Part shown: positions 1 through 7,299 of the stretch, in pieces
Layout: each line of letters opens with the position of its first letter
Position numbering within the stretch: the first letter of the stretch is position 1
NCBI GenBank assembly: GCA_018650185.1
Contig: JABIGL010000116.1
Location: forward strand, 1-33,972
DNA length: 33,972 nt
Reading direction: 5' to 3'
DNA from: Chloroflexota bacterium
GTDB lineage: Bacteria > Chloroflexota > Dehalococcoidia > Lucifugimonadales > Lucifugimonadaceae
Position numbers and translations under genes: made by a program
Notes under the pieces: model-generated
Told to the model about the DNA's origin: nothing
What the model saw: the letters and a program-made list of their open reading frames with translations, nothing else
Databases searched by the model: none

Positions 1-1155
1 ATCTCGACCCTCTTCGCGGCCGGCACCCTGGTCGCCTCGTTTGGGATGGCCTTTATCGGGTTCTCGATAGACCGATACGGCCCGCGCTCCATCATGATCT
101 TCTCCGTCCTCCTCTTTGGTGGGTCAGTCATGTTGATGGGCGTAATTCCCTCCAGCCCAGAACTGGCGACGATCGTCGGACTCTTTCTTGGGTTCTTCGC
201 CCTTCGGCTCTTGGGACGCGGAGCGCTCAATATGCTCGGCACCATCATGGTGTCGCTCTGGTTCCGCAAAAAGCGCGGGCGCGCCACCTCCTACGCAAGT
301 GGCGCCGGGTGGCTCGTCGGGCTTGGCGTCCTGCCGCCCATCGCCAGTTGGTTGATCGGCGACTTTGGATGGCGAGAAACCTGGTTCGTCATGGGGATCG
401 GTGTCTGGGTCGTCATGCTCCCACCCGCATTCTTCCTGGTACGCCACACACCTGAGTCCGTGGGACTGCTGCCGGACGGCGAAAAGCCCGTCAACGGCAC
501 TAATGATGATGAATCCACACCCGTACCGGCGATCCCCGAAGATAACTGGACTGTCCGGGAGGCGTTACGAACCAAATCCCTCTACTTCATCCTGTTTGCC
601 TCGATGGCGTGGGCCACGCTTGGTGCCGGTATGGTCTTCCACCACACGTCACTGTTGGAGGAGCGGGGAATCTCCAGTAATGTGGCGACGACTTCGATCT
701 CGATGATCGCCGTGATGAATTTCATTGGGAATATCCTGGCCGGTCGCCTCAATGACCGATTCCCGAACAACTACACGCTGGTGATCGCGCAATCAGCACT
801 GATGGCAGCGCTACTACTTGCGCTGGTCGTGAATAACAACTGGCAGGCGTGGACATACGCCGGGCTACTTGGCCTGACGCAAGGCATGGTCCTCAACACC
901 GGCAACGTCATCTGGGCCAACTACTTTGGCCGAAGGCACCTGGGAGCGATCCGGGGCACCACCATGTGGGTCGTAGGAGTCACCTCGGCAGTAGGCCCGC
1001 TACCAATAGGCCTCCTATTCGACCTGACCGACGCCTACACAATAGGCCTCTGGCTGTACATAGCCCTGCTAGCCCCGATGATCATCTCGGCAGCGCTAGC
1101 GGTGAAACCGGTTAGGCCGGTGGGCTGGCAGGAAACTGCCGATTCGGGAACTTAG
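1..1155 (+). CDS. MFS transporter, 5'-truncated by window edge
   Basis: Major facilitator superfamily permease. The reading frame is open from base 1, so the first ATG at 46 is internal and the true start lies outside the window. The visible part begins in transmembrane segment 2 and shows the MFS loop 2-3 signature (DRYGPRS). Many hydrophobic helices follow, with a hydrophilic central loop (near residues 145-170 from the ATG, containing NGTNDDEST) that separates the two six-helix halves. Such proteins move small solutes across the inner membrane by proton-coupled uniport, symport or antiport. The overall look is that of the carboxylate/OxlT-like MFS_1 group, but the substrate cannot be told. 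It converges on the aminotransferase, with 27 bp between stop codons. Confidence 0.85.
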   Translation: MSTLFAAGTLVASFGMAFIGFSIDRYGPRSIMIFSVLLFGGSVMLMGVIPSSPELATIVGLFLGFFALRLLGRGALNMLGTIMVSLWFRKKRGRATSYASGAGWLVGLGVLPPIASWLIGDFGWRETWFVMGIGVWVVMLPPAFFLVRHTPESVGLLPDGEKPVNGTNDDESTPVPAIPEDNWTVREALRTKSLYFILFASMAWATLGAGMVFHHTSLLEERGISSNVATTSISMIAVMNFIGNILAGRLNDRFPNNYTLVIAQSALMAALLLALVVNNNWQAWTYAGLLGLTQGMVLNTGNVIWANYFGRRHLGAIRGTTMWVVGVTSAVGPLPIGLLFDLTDAYTIGLWLYIALLAPMIISAALAVKPVRPVGWQETADSGT

Positions 1156-1182
1156 AGCTTTTCGCGCAGGGAGAAGAGCCCG

Positions 1183-2580
1183 CTAAACCCCCAACGCACG
1201 CTCCGTGTCACCTACTGCGCCGTCTACCGCTGCTGCTAGCTCGTCTACTTCGTCTGCCGTGATGGTTAGTGGTGGTGCTAGCGGGACTATGTAGCTGCCC
1301 ACCCGGATCCAAACGCCCCGGTCGGCGAGGCCCTGGGTGATCTTTGGTCCTATCTCCGCCGATGCAGGCCAGTGTTCTTTGGTCTCCCGGTCTTTTACCA
1401 GTTCTAGCCCCTGCAGCAGACCAATTCCTCGAACATCTCCCACTATCGGATGCTTGTCCTTGATCTCCTGCAACCGATCCCATAATCGTTCGCCCTGGAT
1501 TCGGGCGTTCTCGACCAGCCCCTCGCGTTCGATAATCTCGATATTCGCCAGTCCTGCCGCGCAGCCCGCCGGGTGTCCCGTGTAGGTGAACATGTGCTTG
1601 AACGTGGCGTCTGGTCCTCCCGTGAAGGCGTCCGACACGCGCTTTGTTGCGATAGCTCCGCCCATCGGGAAGTAACCGCCGGTCAAACCTTTGGCGATGG
1701 TCATGATGTCCGGCGTGACGCCGAGCATGTCCGCCCCGAACCATTTTCCGGTCCGACCGAACCCCGTAATCACTTCGTCGAAGATCAACAAGACGCCGTA
1801 CTTGTCGCAGATCTCTCGAACCCGTTGGAAATAACCCGGCCCGGCCAACACGCCGCCAAGCGGCTGCGACACAGGCTCTGCGATCACGGCAGAGATCGAC
1901 TCTGGACTGTGGAATAGGATCGCCTGCTCGATGGAGTTGGCGCACAACTCGGCGCACTCCTCCGGCGTCTGCCCGCCGAACTCGCACCGATACGGGTTCG
2001 GGTCCGACGCGTGTACCACGTGGGACGGCACCGGCTGGTACTCCTCGCGAGGGAGGAATGGGTGCGAGCCGAGCCACATCGTCCCCCAGGTTGCGCCGTG
2101 GTACGAGCTTTTGCGGCTGATGACCTTGTATCGTCCTCGCTCGCCCACGCGGTTGTGATAACCCTGCGCCAGCTTTAAAGCCGACTCGACAGATTCGGAT
2201 CCGCCGCTCGTGAAGAAGGTCTTCGTCAGGTCTCCGGGGGTTAGCTCCGCCAACTTTGCGGCGAGCCGCACGGTACTGGGCGTACTGCCGGCGTAGACGT
2301 GCATCGACACGTCCTTGAGCTGCTCGTAGATCGCCTCGGCAACTTCGTGGCGCCCGTGACCGGTGTTGCGGAAGTACATCCCGCCGATGCCATCGATGTA
2401 GCGATTGCCTTCTATGTCGTCGACGTAGATGCCATCGCTGCCGGTAAGCATCAACGGCCCGCCCTCTTCGGCGAGCTGCGTTGCGTTGCGCGTGCCGACA
2501 AACAGGTGGTCGACGGCGGCCATGTGGAGACCGTTTGCGTCATCGGCGGCGGGGACGTTTACCTGGGATTCGCTGGCCAC
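1183..2580 (-). CDS. Class III PLP-dependent aminotransferase
   Basis: Fold-type I aminotransferase of class III (omega-aminotransferase group), 465 residues, the usual length. The N-terminal half carries the glycine-rich segment IDGIGGMYFRNTGHG. The cofactor pocket is visible as TSGGSESVE (phosphate binding), IFDEVITGFGRTGK (Asp pairs with the pyridine nitrogen) and IAKGLTGGY, with the Schiff-base lysine near residue 296. Enzymes of this class move an amino group between an omega-amino acid, diamine or amine and pyruvate or 2-oxoglutarate; the exact substrate is not readable here. The start is GTG with AAGGA 8 nt upstream. The facing MFS gene could transport its substrate, but that is only a neighbourhood guess. 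Confidence 0.9.
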   Translation of the reverse strand: MASESQVNVPAADDANGLHMAAVDHLFVGTRNATQLAEEGGPLMLTGSDGIYVDDIEGNRYIDGIGGMYFRNTGHGRHEVAEAIYEQLKDVSMHVYAGSTPSTVRLAAKLAELTPGDLTKTFFTSGGSESVESALKLAQGYHNRVGERGRYKVISRKSSYHGATWGTMWLGSHPFLPREEYQPVPSHVVHASDPNPYRCEFGGQTPEECAELCANSIEQAILFHSPESISAVIAEPVSQPLGGVLAGPGYFQRVREICDKYGVLLIFDEVITGFGRTGKWFGADMLGVTPDIMTIAKGLTGGYFPMGGAIATKRVSDAFTGGPDATFKHMFTYTGHPAGCAAGLANIEIIEREGLVENARIQGERLWDRLQEIKDKHPIVGDVRGIGLLQGLELVKDRETKEHWPASAEIGPKITQGLADRGVWIRVGSYIVPLAPPLTITADEVDELAAAVDGAVGDTERALGV

Positions 2581-2843
2581 GTTGCTGTCCTTGGGATTAC
2601 TGATCTAGTTAGATGTGGCGATAGTGTACAGATGGGACCACGGTATTCGCGAACAGTTACACGTAAGTGTCCAGAAGCTATCGACCTTGTGCCGAGCCCA
2701 AAGAAGTAGACCGGTCTCGCGAAATACGCGCTCGCAAACTGATCACCGGTGGCGTTCCCCCTCACCCCAACCCGCACCCGCGGTGGGGAGAGGCGGCAAG
2801 TGTCATACGACACACACATCGTAGGGGCGGTGCCTGCTTCGGC

Positions 2844-2869
2844 CACCCTGAGGTTCTCGAAGGGTCAGT
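2844..2869. repeat. Dispersed palindromic repeat, copy 1 of 3
   Basis: A 26-bp unit with inverted ends ACCCT and AGGGT around TCTCGA. It differs by one base (GGTTCTC for GGCTCTC) from two identical copies at 19087-19112 and 19326-19351. All three copies are intergenic and near gene 3' ends. It looks like a REP-type dispersed element. Confidence 0.65.
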
Positions 2870-3000
2870 ACTGCGAAAACGTATTCCCACCATCGATACG
2901 CGGGACACACCCTCCGTCCAAAACAAATGGCCCCACGCTCTCGTAGAGGACTGAGAGCGCAGGGCCTGAATAGGGACTGGTAGAGAATCCGCTGGCCAAA

Positions 3001-3022
3001 CGTCACACAGGTACTTGTGACG
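3001..3022 (-). terminator. Possible weak terminator after the SipW operon
   Basis: Seven-base-pair perfect stem (CGTCACA / TGTGACG) with an 8-nt loop, lying 29 bp beyond the stop of the Ig-like gene. On the minus strand it is followed only by TTT, so intrinsic termination would be weak. Confidence 0.3.
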
Positions 3023-3050
3023 GTCGGTCCTTGCATATGTGTCGTGCAAC

Positions 3051-3683
3051 TTAGAAGTGTCGATCCGTTTTCACGGGTGTTACGGCCGTGTCGATCGAAA
3101 TCCGCCCGGTGTCCTGAACGGCTGGGTCGGGGTAGAACGTCGCATCTGTTCTTGCGGTGGTCGTACCAGCTTTATCTCGGGAGTAAGCGCCGAGAGTTAT
3201 CTCAACTTTGTCCTGCTTGTCGTTCCACACCATGCTGGCATCTAGGATGGTGTTTGGCTTTCCCGTGTACTCGGCTCCCCCCAAATCGATAATTCCCAGA
3301 TTCACGTTGAAGGTGACGGTGTCGTTGTCTGAGTAGGACTTATCGTTGTCGCCTATCGTCACCGTGATCGTCGTGGCCGTTCCATCCCAGCCTGATTTGA
3401 TCGATGTCAGGTCGATCGGCTCGCTGAACCCGATCGTTATCACATCTCCCGGGTCTGGAGCGTTGCTCGCCGCCCCTCCATTAGTGATCCGAATAGATGT
3501 AGCCGTTGGTGGCGTTGTGTCCCACACCGCTGTCTCCACATCGTTAGCCGCCGCCAGAGCCAGATCACTCATCACTGCGGAAGTATCTACGATCGAAGCT
3601 TTCATCCCGTACCCGAACAGCACCAGGAAAACGACAGCTGCGGATCGCCATGACAGGCCCGCGTTAAATGAGTGAACGCTCAT
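3051..3683 (-). CDS. Secreted Ig-like (bacterial Big/SwmB-type) domain protein
   Basis: About 210 residues with an N-terminal hydrophobic segment (AAVVFLVLFGYGMKA) that looks like a signal peptide or anchor. A single beta-rich domain follows, opening with DTTPPTATSIRI and containing DPGDVITIGFSEPID, which resembles the SwmB/Big-type Ig-like repeats of bacterial surface proteins. A GTG at 3686 and an ATG at 3683 are both possible starts; the ATG is preferred. Either overlaps the end of the signal peptidase gene by about 20 bp, so translation is probably coupled. It is the last gene of the operon and is likely exported with the TasA-like protein. The function is unknown; a surface or matrix role is inferred. 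Confidence 0.65.
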   Translation of the reverse strand: MSVHSFNAGLSWRSAAVVFLVLFGYGMKASIVDTSAVMSDLALAAANDVETAVWDTTPPTATSIRITNGGAASNAPDPGDVITIGFSEPIDLTSIKSGWDGTATTITVTIGDNDKSYSDNDTVTFNVNLGIIDLGGAEYTGKPNTILDASMVWNDKQDKVEITLGAYSRDKAGTTTARTDATFYPDPAVQDTGRISIDTAVTPVKTDRHF

Positions 3684-4299
3684 CACGCAGATCGGTCTTA
3701 TCGCTGGCTTCTAGCGCTTTCTTTGCCGCCGCTTCTTTGGCCGACTTCGAGAGGCTCCGCAGTTCCTGTATCGCTATCACCATCACCGGGATGCTGAGGG
3801 TCAACAGTCGAATCAGCTTGTCCGAAGTCACTCGCTGTAGCAGAAACCCTATCTTCGGGAGTCGGCCATCAACGATCCCGAAGAGGGCGTTTGCCGGAGC
3901 CAGATTGACGTCCGGAGCGAAGTTGTTGTCGCCTTGTGTCTGGAAGTAGAGAACCCCATCGATGACCTTGATGTCGATCACCCTGTGAGTGACCAGCCCG
4001 TGCCCGTCCGGTCGGTAGAACGAGATGGCGTCGCCAAGAACGACCTCATCCGCATGTGCCTTACGAACCAGCGCAACATCGCCCGGGTCAAGGTAGGGCT
4101 GCATACTGCCACTCGTCACCACCATCGTCTTGAGGCCAAACAGGCTGGGGACGAATGTAGACGCCGTAACCAGTACTGATACCGAAAGCGTGGCTGCCAT
4201 CGCCATGAACACCATTGTCCTTGCGATCGACCGCAGCGACGGGAACCGAAATTTCGGTAGCCGGGGAGCGGTGTGCGGGACTGGCTGCGTGTTCTGCAT
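3664..4299 (-). CDS. sipW: Signal peptidase I, SipW/ER type
   Basis: Membrane-bound type I signal peptidase, 211 residues. It has an N-terminal transmembrane helix (about 28-50), the catalytic serine in SGSMQP (Ser65) and a histidine in LVTHRV (His105). That Ser-His arrangement marks the SipW/archaeal-ER branch rather than the Ser-Lys LepB branch. A second hydrophobic helix (LIRLLTLSIPVMVIAI) lies near the C terminus, followed by a charged tail. In Bacillus, SipW cleaves the signal peptides of the biofilm proteins TasA and TapA. Here it sits directly after a TasA-like gene (41-bp gap) and before an Ig-like secreted protein, so both are probable substrates. The symbol reflects family and context, not proven orthology. 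Confidence 0.88.
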   Translation of the reverse strand: MQNTQPVPHTAPRLPKFRFPSLRSIARTMVFMAMAATLSVSVLVTASTFVPSLFGLKTMVVTSGSMQPYLDPGDVALVRKAHADEVVLGDAISFYRPDGHGLVTHRVIDIKVIDGVLYFQTQGDNNFAPDVNLAPANALFGIVDGRLPKIGFLLQRVTSDKLIRLLTLSIPVMVIAIQELRSLSKSAKEAAAKKALEASDKTDLRDERSLI

Positions 4300-4340
4300 A
4301 ACTCTCGTTTCTCAGATTTAAGCGACTAAGCTGAACCCGA

Positions 4341-4967
4341 TTAGGAGTTGTTAGCGGTCTGCTCGGCGGCAGCGGTCAGGGTGGCCGATGTGGTCGTGCC
4401 CTGGAAGCTGTTGCCGGTAGAAAGCGGGAGAGAAACCTTGAAGCAGAGGGCCTCGTTTGTCGAAGCCGCCAGCGTTCGATCGCCGGTATCTGCGCCCGTA
4501 GTCGGATCGCCAATCAGGTTGACGCCGGTGGTCGAGCCAAGGTCGCCAGTGGTGTACACGGTCGTGCCGCTGTTAAATCCGGAAGCGTCACACGTAGATA
4601 CGCCGGTGTTGACCGTCAGATCGAGTTGCGCAGCCAGTGAGTTCTCCGTGGTCACGCTGGAAAGCGCGTAACGCATCTCGAGCGAACCATCGTTGCTGAT
4701 CGTCAGCGGTGCGTACTCGACATCTCCAGGAGCCAGGCTGGATACGTTAAATACGGCCGACGATGGCGATGCGGACACATCCAGCGTGCCGGTAGTGAAG
4801 CTGTTTGCGGAGACGACTGCGCTGTCCGTGAACAACGCCCCCGTCGCAGTAACGGCCAGTGCGCCACCGGCAGCCGTCAGTACAAGACCGGAAGTAATGA
4901 GCCGAACGATGCCAGCACCAGACTGGAGCATCTCGCCGATCCCGAACATATTGGTAATTGCAGACAT
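4341..4967 (-). CDS. TasA/camelysin-like SipW-dependent secreted protein
   Basis: 208 residues. A long N-terminal segment ends in a hydrophobic stretch (LITSGLVLTAAGGALAVTAT). It is followed by GALFTDSAVVSANSFTTGTL, the hallmark start of mature TasA/camelysin proteins. The rest is Ser/Thr/Gly-rich and beta-like, with SSLAPGDVEYAPLTISNDGS and two cysteines (in STCDAS and EALCFKV) that could form a disulfide. TasA forms amyloid-like extracellular fibres in Bacillus biofilms. Here a secreted fibre or surface role is inferred from the signature and the adjacent SipW peptidase. The start codon follows AGAGGAA with good spacing. It is first in the operon and so probably the most strongly expressed product. 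Confidence 0.8.
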   Translation of the reverse strand: MSAITNMFGIGEMLQSGAGIVRLITSGLVLTAAGGALAVTATGALFTDSAVVSANSFTTGTLDVSASPSSAVFNVSSLAPGDVEYAPLTISNDGSLEMRYALSSVTTENSLAAQLDLTVNTGVSTCDASGFNSGTTVYTTGDLGSTTGVNLIGDPTTGADTGDRTLAASTNEALCFKVSLPLSTGNSFQGTTTSATLTAAAEQTANNS

Positions 4968-5055
4968 TTGATTCCTCTTGATCGGCTAACTTGCCCGGCC
5001 GGTCGTGATCCTCACGGATACCCTCTATCGACCTGGTGGGTGTCTTGCCGTCTCT

Positions 5056-5085
5056 CTGTCAATAACAATGGGTGCCTAGTGACAG
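5056..5085. promoter_or_regulatory. Inverted repeat in divergent promoter region
   Basis: CTGTCA (5056-5061) and TGACAG (5080-5085) form inverted arms 18 bp apart in the 160-bp space between the TasA-like operon and the divergent kinase-like gene. It could be an operator shared by both; six-base arms can also arise by chance. Confidence 0.25.
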
Positions 5086-5129
5086 AATTCACGATGAGCT
5101 TTGTAGGAATCGTGTAGGAGTCGACCCTT

Positions 5130-5825
5130 TTGGCTCATCAAAACGAAACAAATGGCCCTCTGGCAGCGATAATTGCCGTACCAGTTATGAGCCAAGACAA
5201 TTCTGAAATCCCCGAAATGGAGCTCGATGACCTGGCACACGCGCTACGGTCGCCATTAACAGCGCTCCGGGGCGGTCTGGAACTCGTGAACGAGTTCGGG
5301 CGTGACGGATTGGACGACGTTGCGGTACAGGGACTTGATGTGGCGATCTCGGCAACCCGTCGGCTGACTGCTTTGATCGACGCAACGCTATTACTGACGC
5401 GATTCCGAACAGGGCAGCTTGAGCTGGTGTTAAGCGTGGAACCCGCAACTGAGGTCGTCAGAGACACCCTCCAGTTTTACCGGAACCAGCGTTCCTCACT
5501 TGAGCAAGAGGTTGAAGTGGACGCCGCAGATGTCGAGGTTGTGGCAGATGTCGAACTGTTGGCCGGTGTGTTCGGTCGACTCATTGAATTAACGGTCGAG
5601 CCAACGGGCCGCCTTGGCATCTCTGCACATGGCTTCAACAAAGAAGTTGCGTTCAAGGTGTCGACCGACGCCCCGCTAAAGGCGCGTCCAAATCGAGCCA
5701 GCGATACTGTCATCGCCGCTGCCCGTGCGGTGATAGAACAACATCACGGAACTCTAACGATCAATGGATCAGATCCAACAAACGCAGGCCCGGTCTTTAG
5801 CTTCACCCTGCCGCAGGCCGACTAG
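5130..5825 (+). CDS. Histidine-kinase-like protein with degenerate ATPase domain
   Basis: 231 residues, soluble, with no sensor or transmembrane segment. Residues about 30-95 form a HisKA dimerisation domain with the H-box HALRSPLTALRG (usually HELRTPLT). The C-terminal half keeps only the skeleton of a HATPase_c domain: AARAVIEQHHGTLTI and a final VFSFTLP strand. The N-box asparagines and the DxGxG and GxGLGL loops that hold ATP are not recognisable. It may therefore not phosphorylate itself and may act as a pseudokinase, scaffold or phosphotransfer protein. The chosen start is TTG at 5132 (within one or two bases of the stated start), with GTAGGAG upstream; ATG at 5187 is an alternative. 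It is divergent from the TasA/SipW operon. Confidence 0.7.
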   Translation: MAHQNETNGPLAAIIAVPVMSQDNSEIPEMELDDLAHALRSPLTALRGGLELVNEFGRDGLDDVAVQGLDVAISATRRLTALIDATLLLTRFRTGQLELVLSVEPATEVVRDTLQFYRNQRSSLEQEVEVDAADVEVVADVELLAGVFGRLIELTVEPTGRLGISAHGFNKEVAFKVSTDAPLKARPNRASDTVIAAARAVIEQHHGTLTINGSDPTNAGPVFSFTLPQAD

Positions 5826-5894
5826 GAAGGTCGATTTATTGAGAATGTGCCATCTCGAAGATCGTAAAGCACGGGGGAGCAGTATCATCCTGTA

Positions 5895-6500
5895 ATGAGT
5901 CCCTTACACGACACAACTGAGTGGAGGTCTGTTCCCGATTGGGCGACGAGCGTCGTTGCCGAAATGAACGTTCCTTTGGACCGATTTGGCGTCGTGCCGG
6001 ATTTGATCAATGCGGTAACCGACTATCAGGGGACTGTATTGATCGGTGAACCGTTGCTGCGGAAACTCTCCTCTGAACAGTTGCAATGTGTGGTGGCACA
6101 TGAGCTCGCCCATCCCAAATGGGTGCTTTCTTCTGGTGCCCGATGGGCAAAATTGGTAGCCGCCCTGTTGGTCAAGTGGATCGCTAGATCGTTTGGCCGA
6201 ATCAGTCCAATCGCAATGGTCTTGGCATGGCAGACCATCGTACCGATATTTACGGATGCATTACGCCAGATCCAAACCGCTCTCAATTGGTGCGAAGAAT
6301 GCGGTACCGATTTAATAGCATCGCAATATGTACGATGCGACGTTTTGATCAGCACTCTAACTAAACTCGATGAGATGCAAGACGCTTCAGGGGAGTCCTC
6401 GTTGACTCACCCACCCCTTTGGCTGCGCTCCTGGGTACTAACAAACCTCACTCCACCTGCGGTGGTCGATACGAGTAGCCAAACTCACGGACCGTCCTGA
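5895..6500 (+). CDS. M48-like membrane-associated zinc metalloprotease
   Basis: 201 residues. The zinc motif HELAH is at residues 69-73, preceded by LSSEQLQCVVA as in the M48 (HtpX/Ste24) family. A hydrophobic double segment follows (about 87-125). After that comes EECGTDLIASQ, which matches the position of the third zinc ligand, the Glu of the M48 ExxxD motif. It is shorter than typical HtpX (about 280-300) because the N-terminal helices are missing, so the fold is reduced or divergent. The role is probably cleavage of membrane or surface proteins. It starts 69 bp after the kinase-like gene and may be cotranscribed. Its 3' end overlaps the frame-shifted tail of the opposite response regulator gene by about 53 bp. 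Confidence 0.72.
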   Translation: MSPLHDTTEWRSVPDWATSVVAEMNVPLDRFGVVPDLINAVTDYQGTVLIGEPLLRKLSSEQLQCVVAHELAHPKWVLSSGARWAKLVAALLVKWIARSFGRISPIAMVLAWQTIVPIFTDALRQIQTALNWCEECGTDLIASQYVRCDVLISTLTKLDEMQDASGESSLTHPPLWLRSWVLTNLTPPAVVDTSSQTHGPS

Positions 6501-6601
6501 TCATCGAGGGTTTCCGCGGCTCCCGTTCGACTTTGCCCCGTAGATAGCCTACGTACAACCGAACGCTGTCACGTGACGCATCAAGCGCGTCACCCCCCCC
6601 C
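6448..6601 (-). pseudogene. Frame-displaced C-terminus of the response regulator
   Basis: Reading the minus strand one frame away after the G tract gives GGGDALDASRDSVRLYVGYL, then RGKVEREPRKPSMIRTVREF and GYSYRPPQVE, ending at a stop at 6448-6450. This is the recognition helix and C-terminal hairpin of an OmpR winged helix (compare the usual VRxxIxxLRxKLE and IxTVRGxGY). Adding one G to the nine-G tract (6593-6601) would join it to the upstream frame and give a protein of about 238 residues, normal for the family. Confidence 0.8.
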
Positions 6602-7163
6602 AAACCATGTCCAGTAGCTGATCCTGACTGAGTACCTGGTTCGGATGCCGGACAAACGCAAGCAACATCCTGTACTCGTGCGGCGACAGAGAAACCTCAA
6701 CACCACGCACCTTCACAACGTGCGCATCAGTATCGATCTCGACTTCAGCATCGGAATACCCGGTCTCTTTTTCGACACCTACCGCTCCCATAGAAGCCCG
6801 ACGCAACGCAGCCTCAACCCGTGCCACAAGCTCTTGGCCACCAAACGGCTTAACGATGTAATCATCGGCCCCAGCTTTGAGACCCCGTACCCGGTCCATC
6901 TCGTTGCCTCGTCCGGTGAGAAAGATCACCGGGATGTCTGAGACCTCACGAATACGACTGCAAAGCTCATACCCATCGATCTCAGGAAGTCCAACATCAA
7001 GCAGTGCCAGATCTGCCTTCTGCTGATAAAAGGACCGCAACGCGTCCCGCGAACTCTCGGCGGCCTCGACGTTGAAACCGGCCAGCCTCAATCGCTGGCC
7101 GACAACGTCAAGAACCTCTAAATCGTCATCAACGACCAGAATTCTTGCGGGTTTAGTTGTCAC
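6549..7163 (-). CDS. OmpR-family response regulator, frame broken in DNA-binding domain
   Basis: The receiver domain is intact: the acidic pair is in ILVVDDD (residues 12-14), the phospho-acceptor Asp56 in LLDVGLPEIDGYEL, and the conserved lysine in YIVKPFGG. The winged-helix domain starts normally (VSLSPHEYRMLLAFVRHPNQ, LSQDQLLDMVWGG) but leaves frame at a run of nine G and ends in an unrelated tail (VTRLMRHVTAFGCT). The chosen start is GTG at 7163, with GGAGG 5 nt upstream; an upstream GTG at 7226 lacks such a site. Unless the tract is misread, or slippage restores the frame, the product would lack its recognition helix. The kinase-like protein at 5130 is a possible partner by proximity only. 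Confidence 0.85.
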   Translation of the reverse strand: MTTKPARILVVDDDLEVLDVVGQRLRLAGFNVEAAESSRDALRSFYQQKADLALLDVGLPEIDGYELCSRIREVSDIPVIFLTGRGNEMDRVRGLKAGADDYIVKPFGGQELVARVEAALRRASMGAVGVEKETGYSDAEVEIDTDAHVVKVRGVEVSLSPHEYRMLLAFVRHPNQVLSQDQLLDMVWGGVTRLMRHVTAFGCT

Positions 7164-7246
7164 ATACGCCTCCGGAGCACGTTCGGGATCAGTACAGACT
7201 AGCGTCACCGCACCGTCACGCGCCACAAGTCGAAAGTAAATATTGG

Positions 7247-7273
7247 ATTACACTCGGCCGAGCCAGATGTAAT
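7247..7273. promoter_or_regulatory. Nested dyad between divergent genes, possible operator
   Basis: Outer arms ATTACA (7247-7252) and TGTAAT (7268-7273) enclose a perfect 10-bp palindrome CTCGGCCGAG (7253-7262). It lies in the 136-bp space between the response regulator start and the gamma-glutamyltransferase start, where both promoters must be. The centres of the two dyads differ by about 2.5 bp. A regulator site is plausible but untested. Confidence 0.35.
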
Positions 7274-7299
7274 TAGAGACTGACCAGGAGGAGTTGACG

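Larger units (their letters stand above)
2581..3050. other. 470-bp gene-free region with repeat remnants
   Basis: No convincing gene was found on either strand. The part next to the aminotransferase must hold its promoter, but no clear -35/-10 pair stands out. Bases 2757-2795 form an imperfect C-rich/G-rich palindrome resembling the hairpins at 19.0-19.15 kb. Bases 2844-2869 are a copy of the dispersed repeat also found at 19087 and 19326. The end nearest the Ig-like gene holds a short hairpin that may be a terminator. Small open frames here lack ribosome binding sites and recognisable sequence. Confidence 0.6.

Noticed and set aside
1208-2077. 289-codon minus-strand frame inside the aminotransferase gene
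   Set aside because: Arg-rich, no family motifs, out of frame with a strongly conserved aminotransferase; an overlap shadow.
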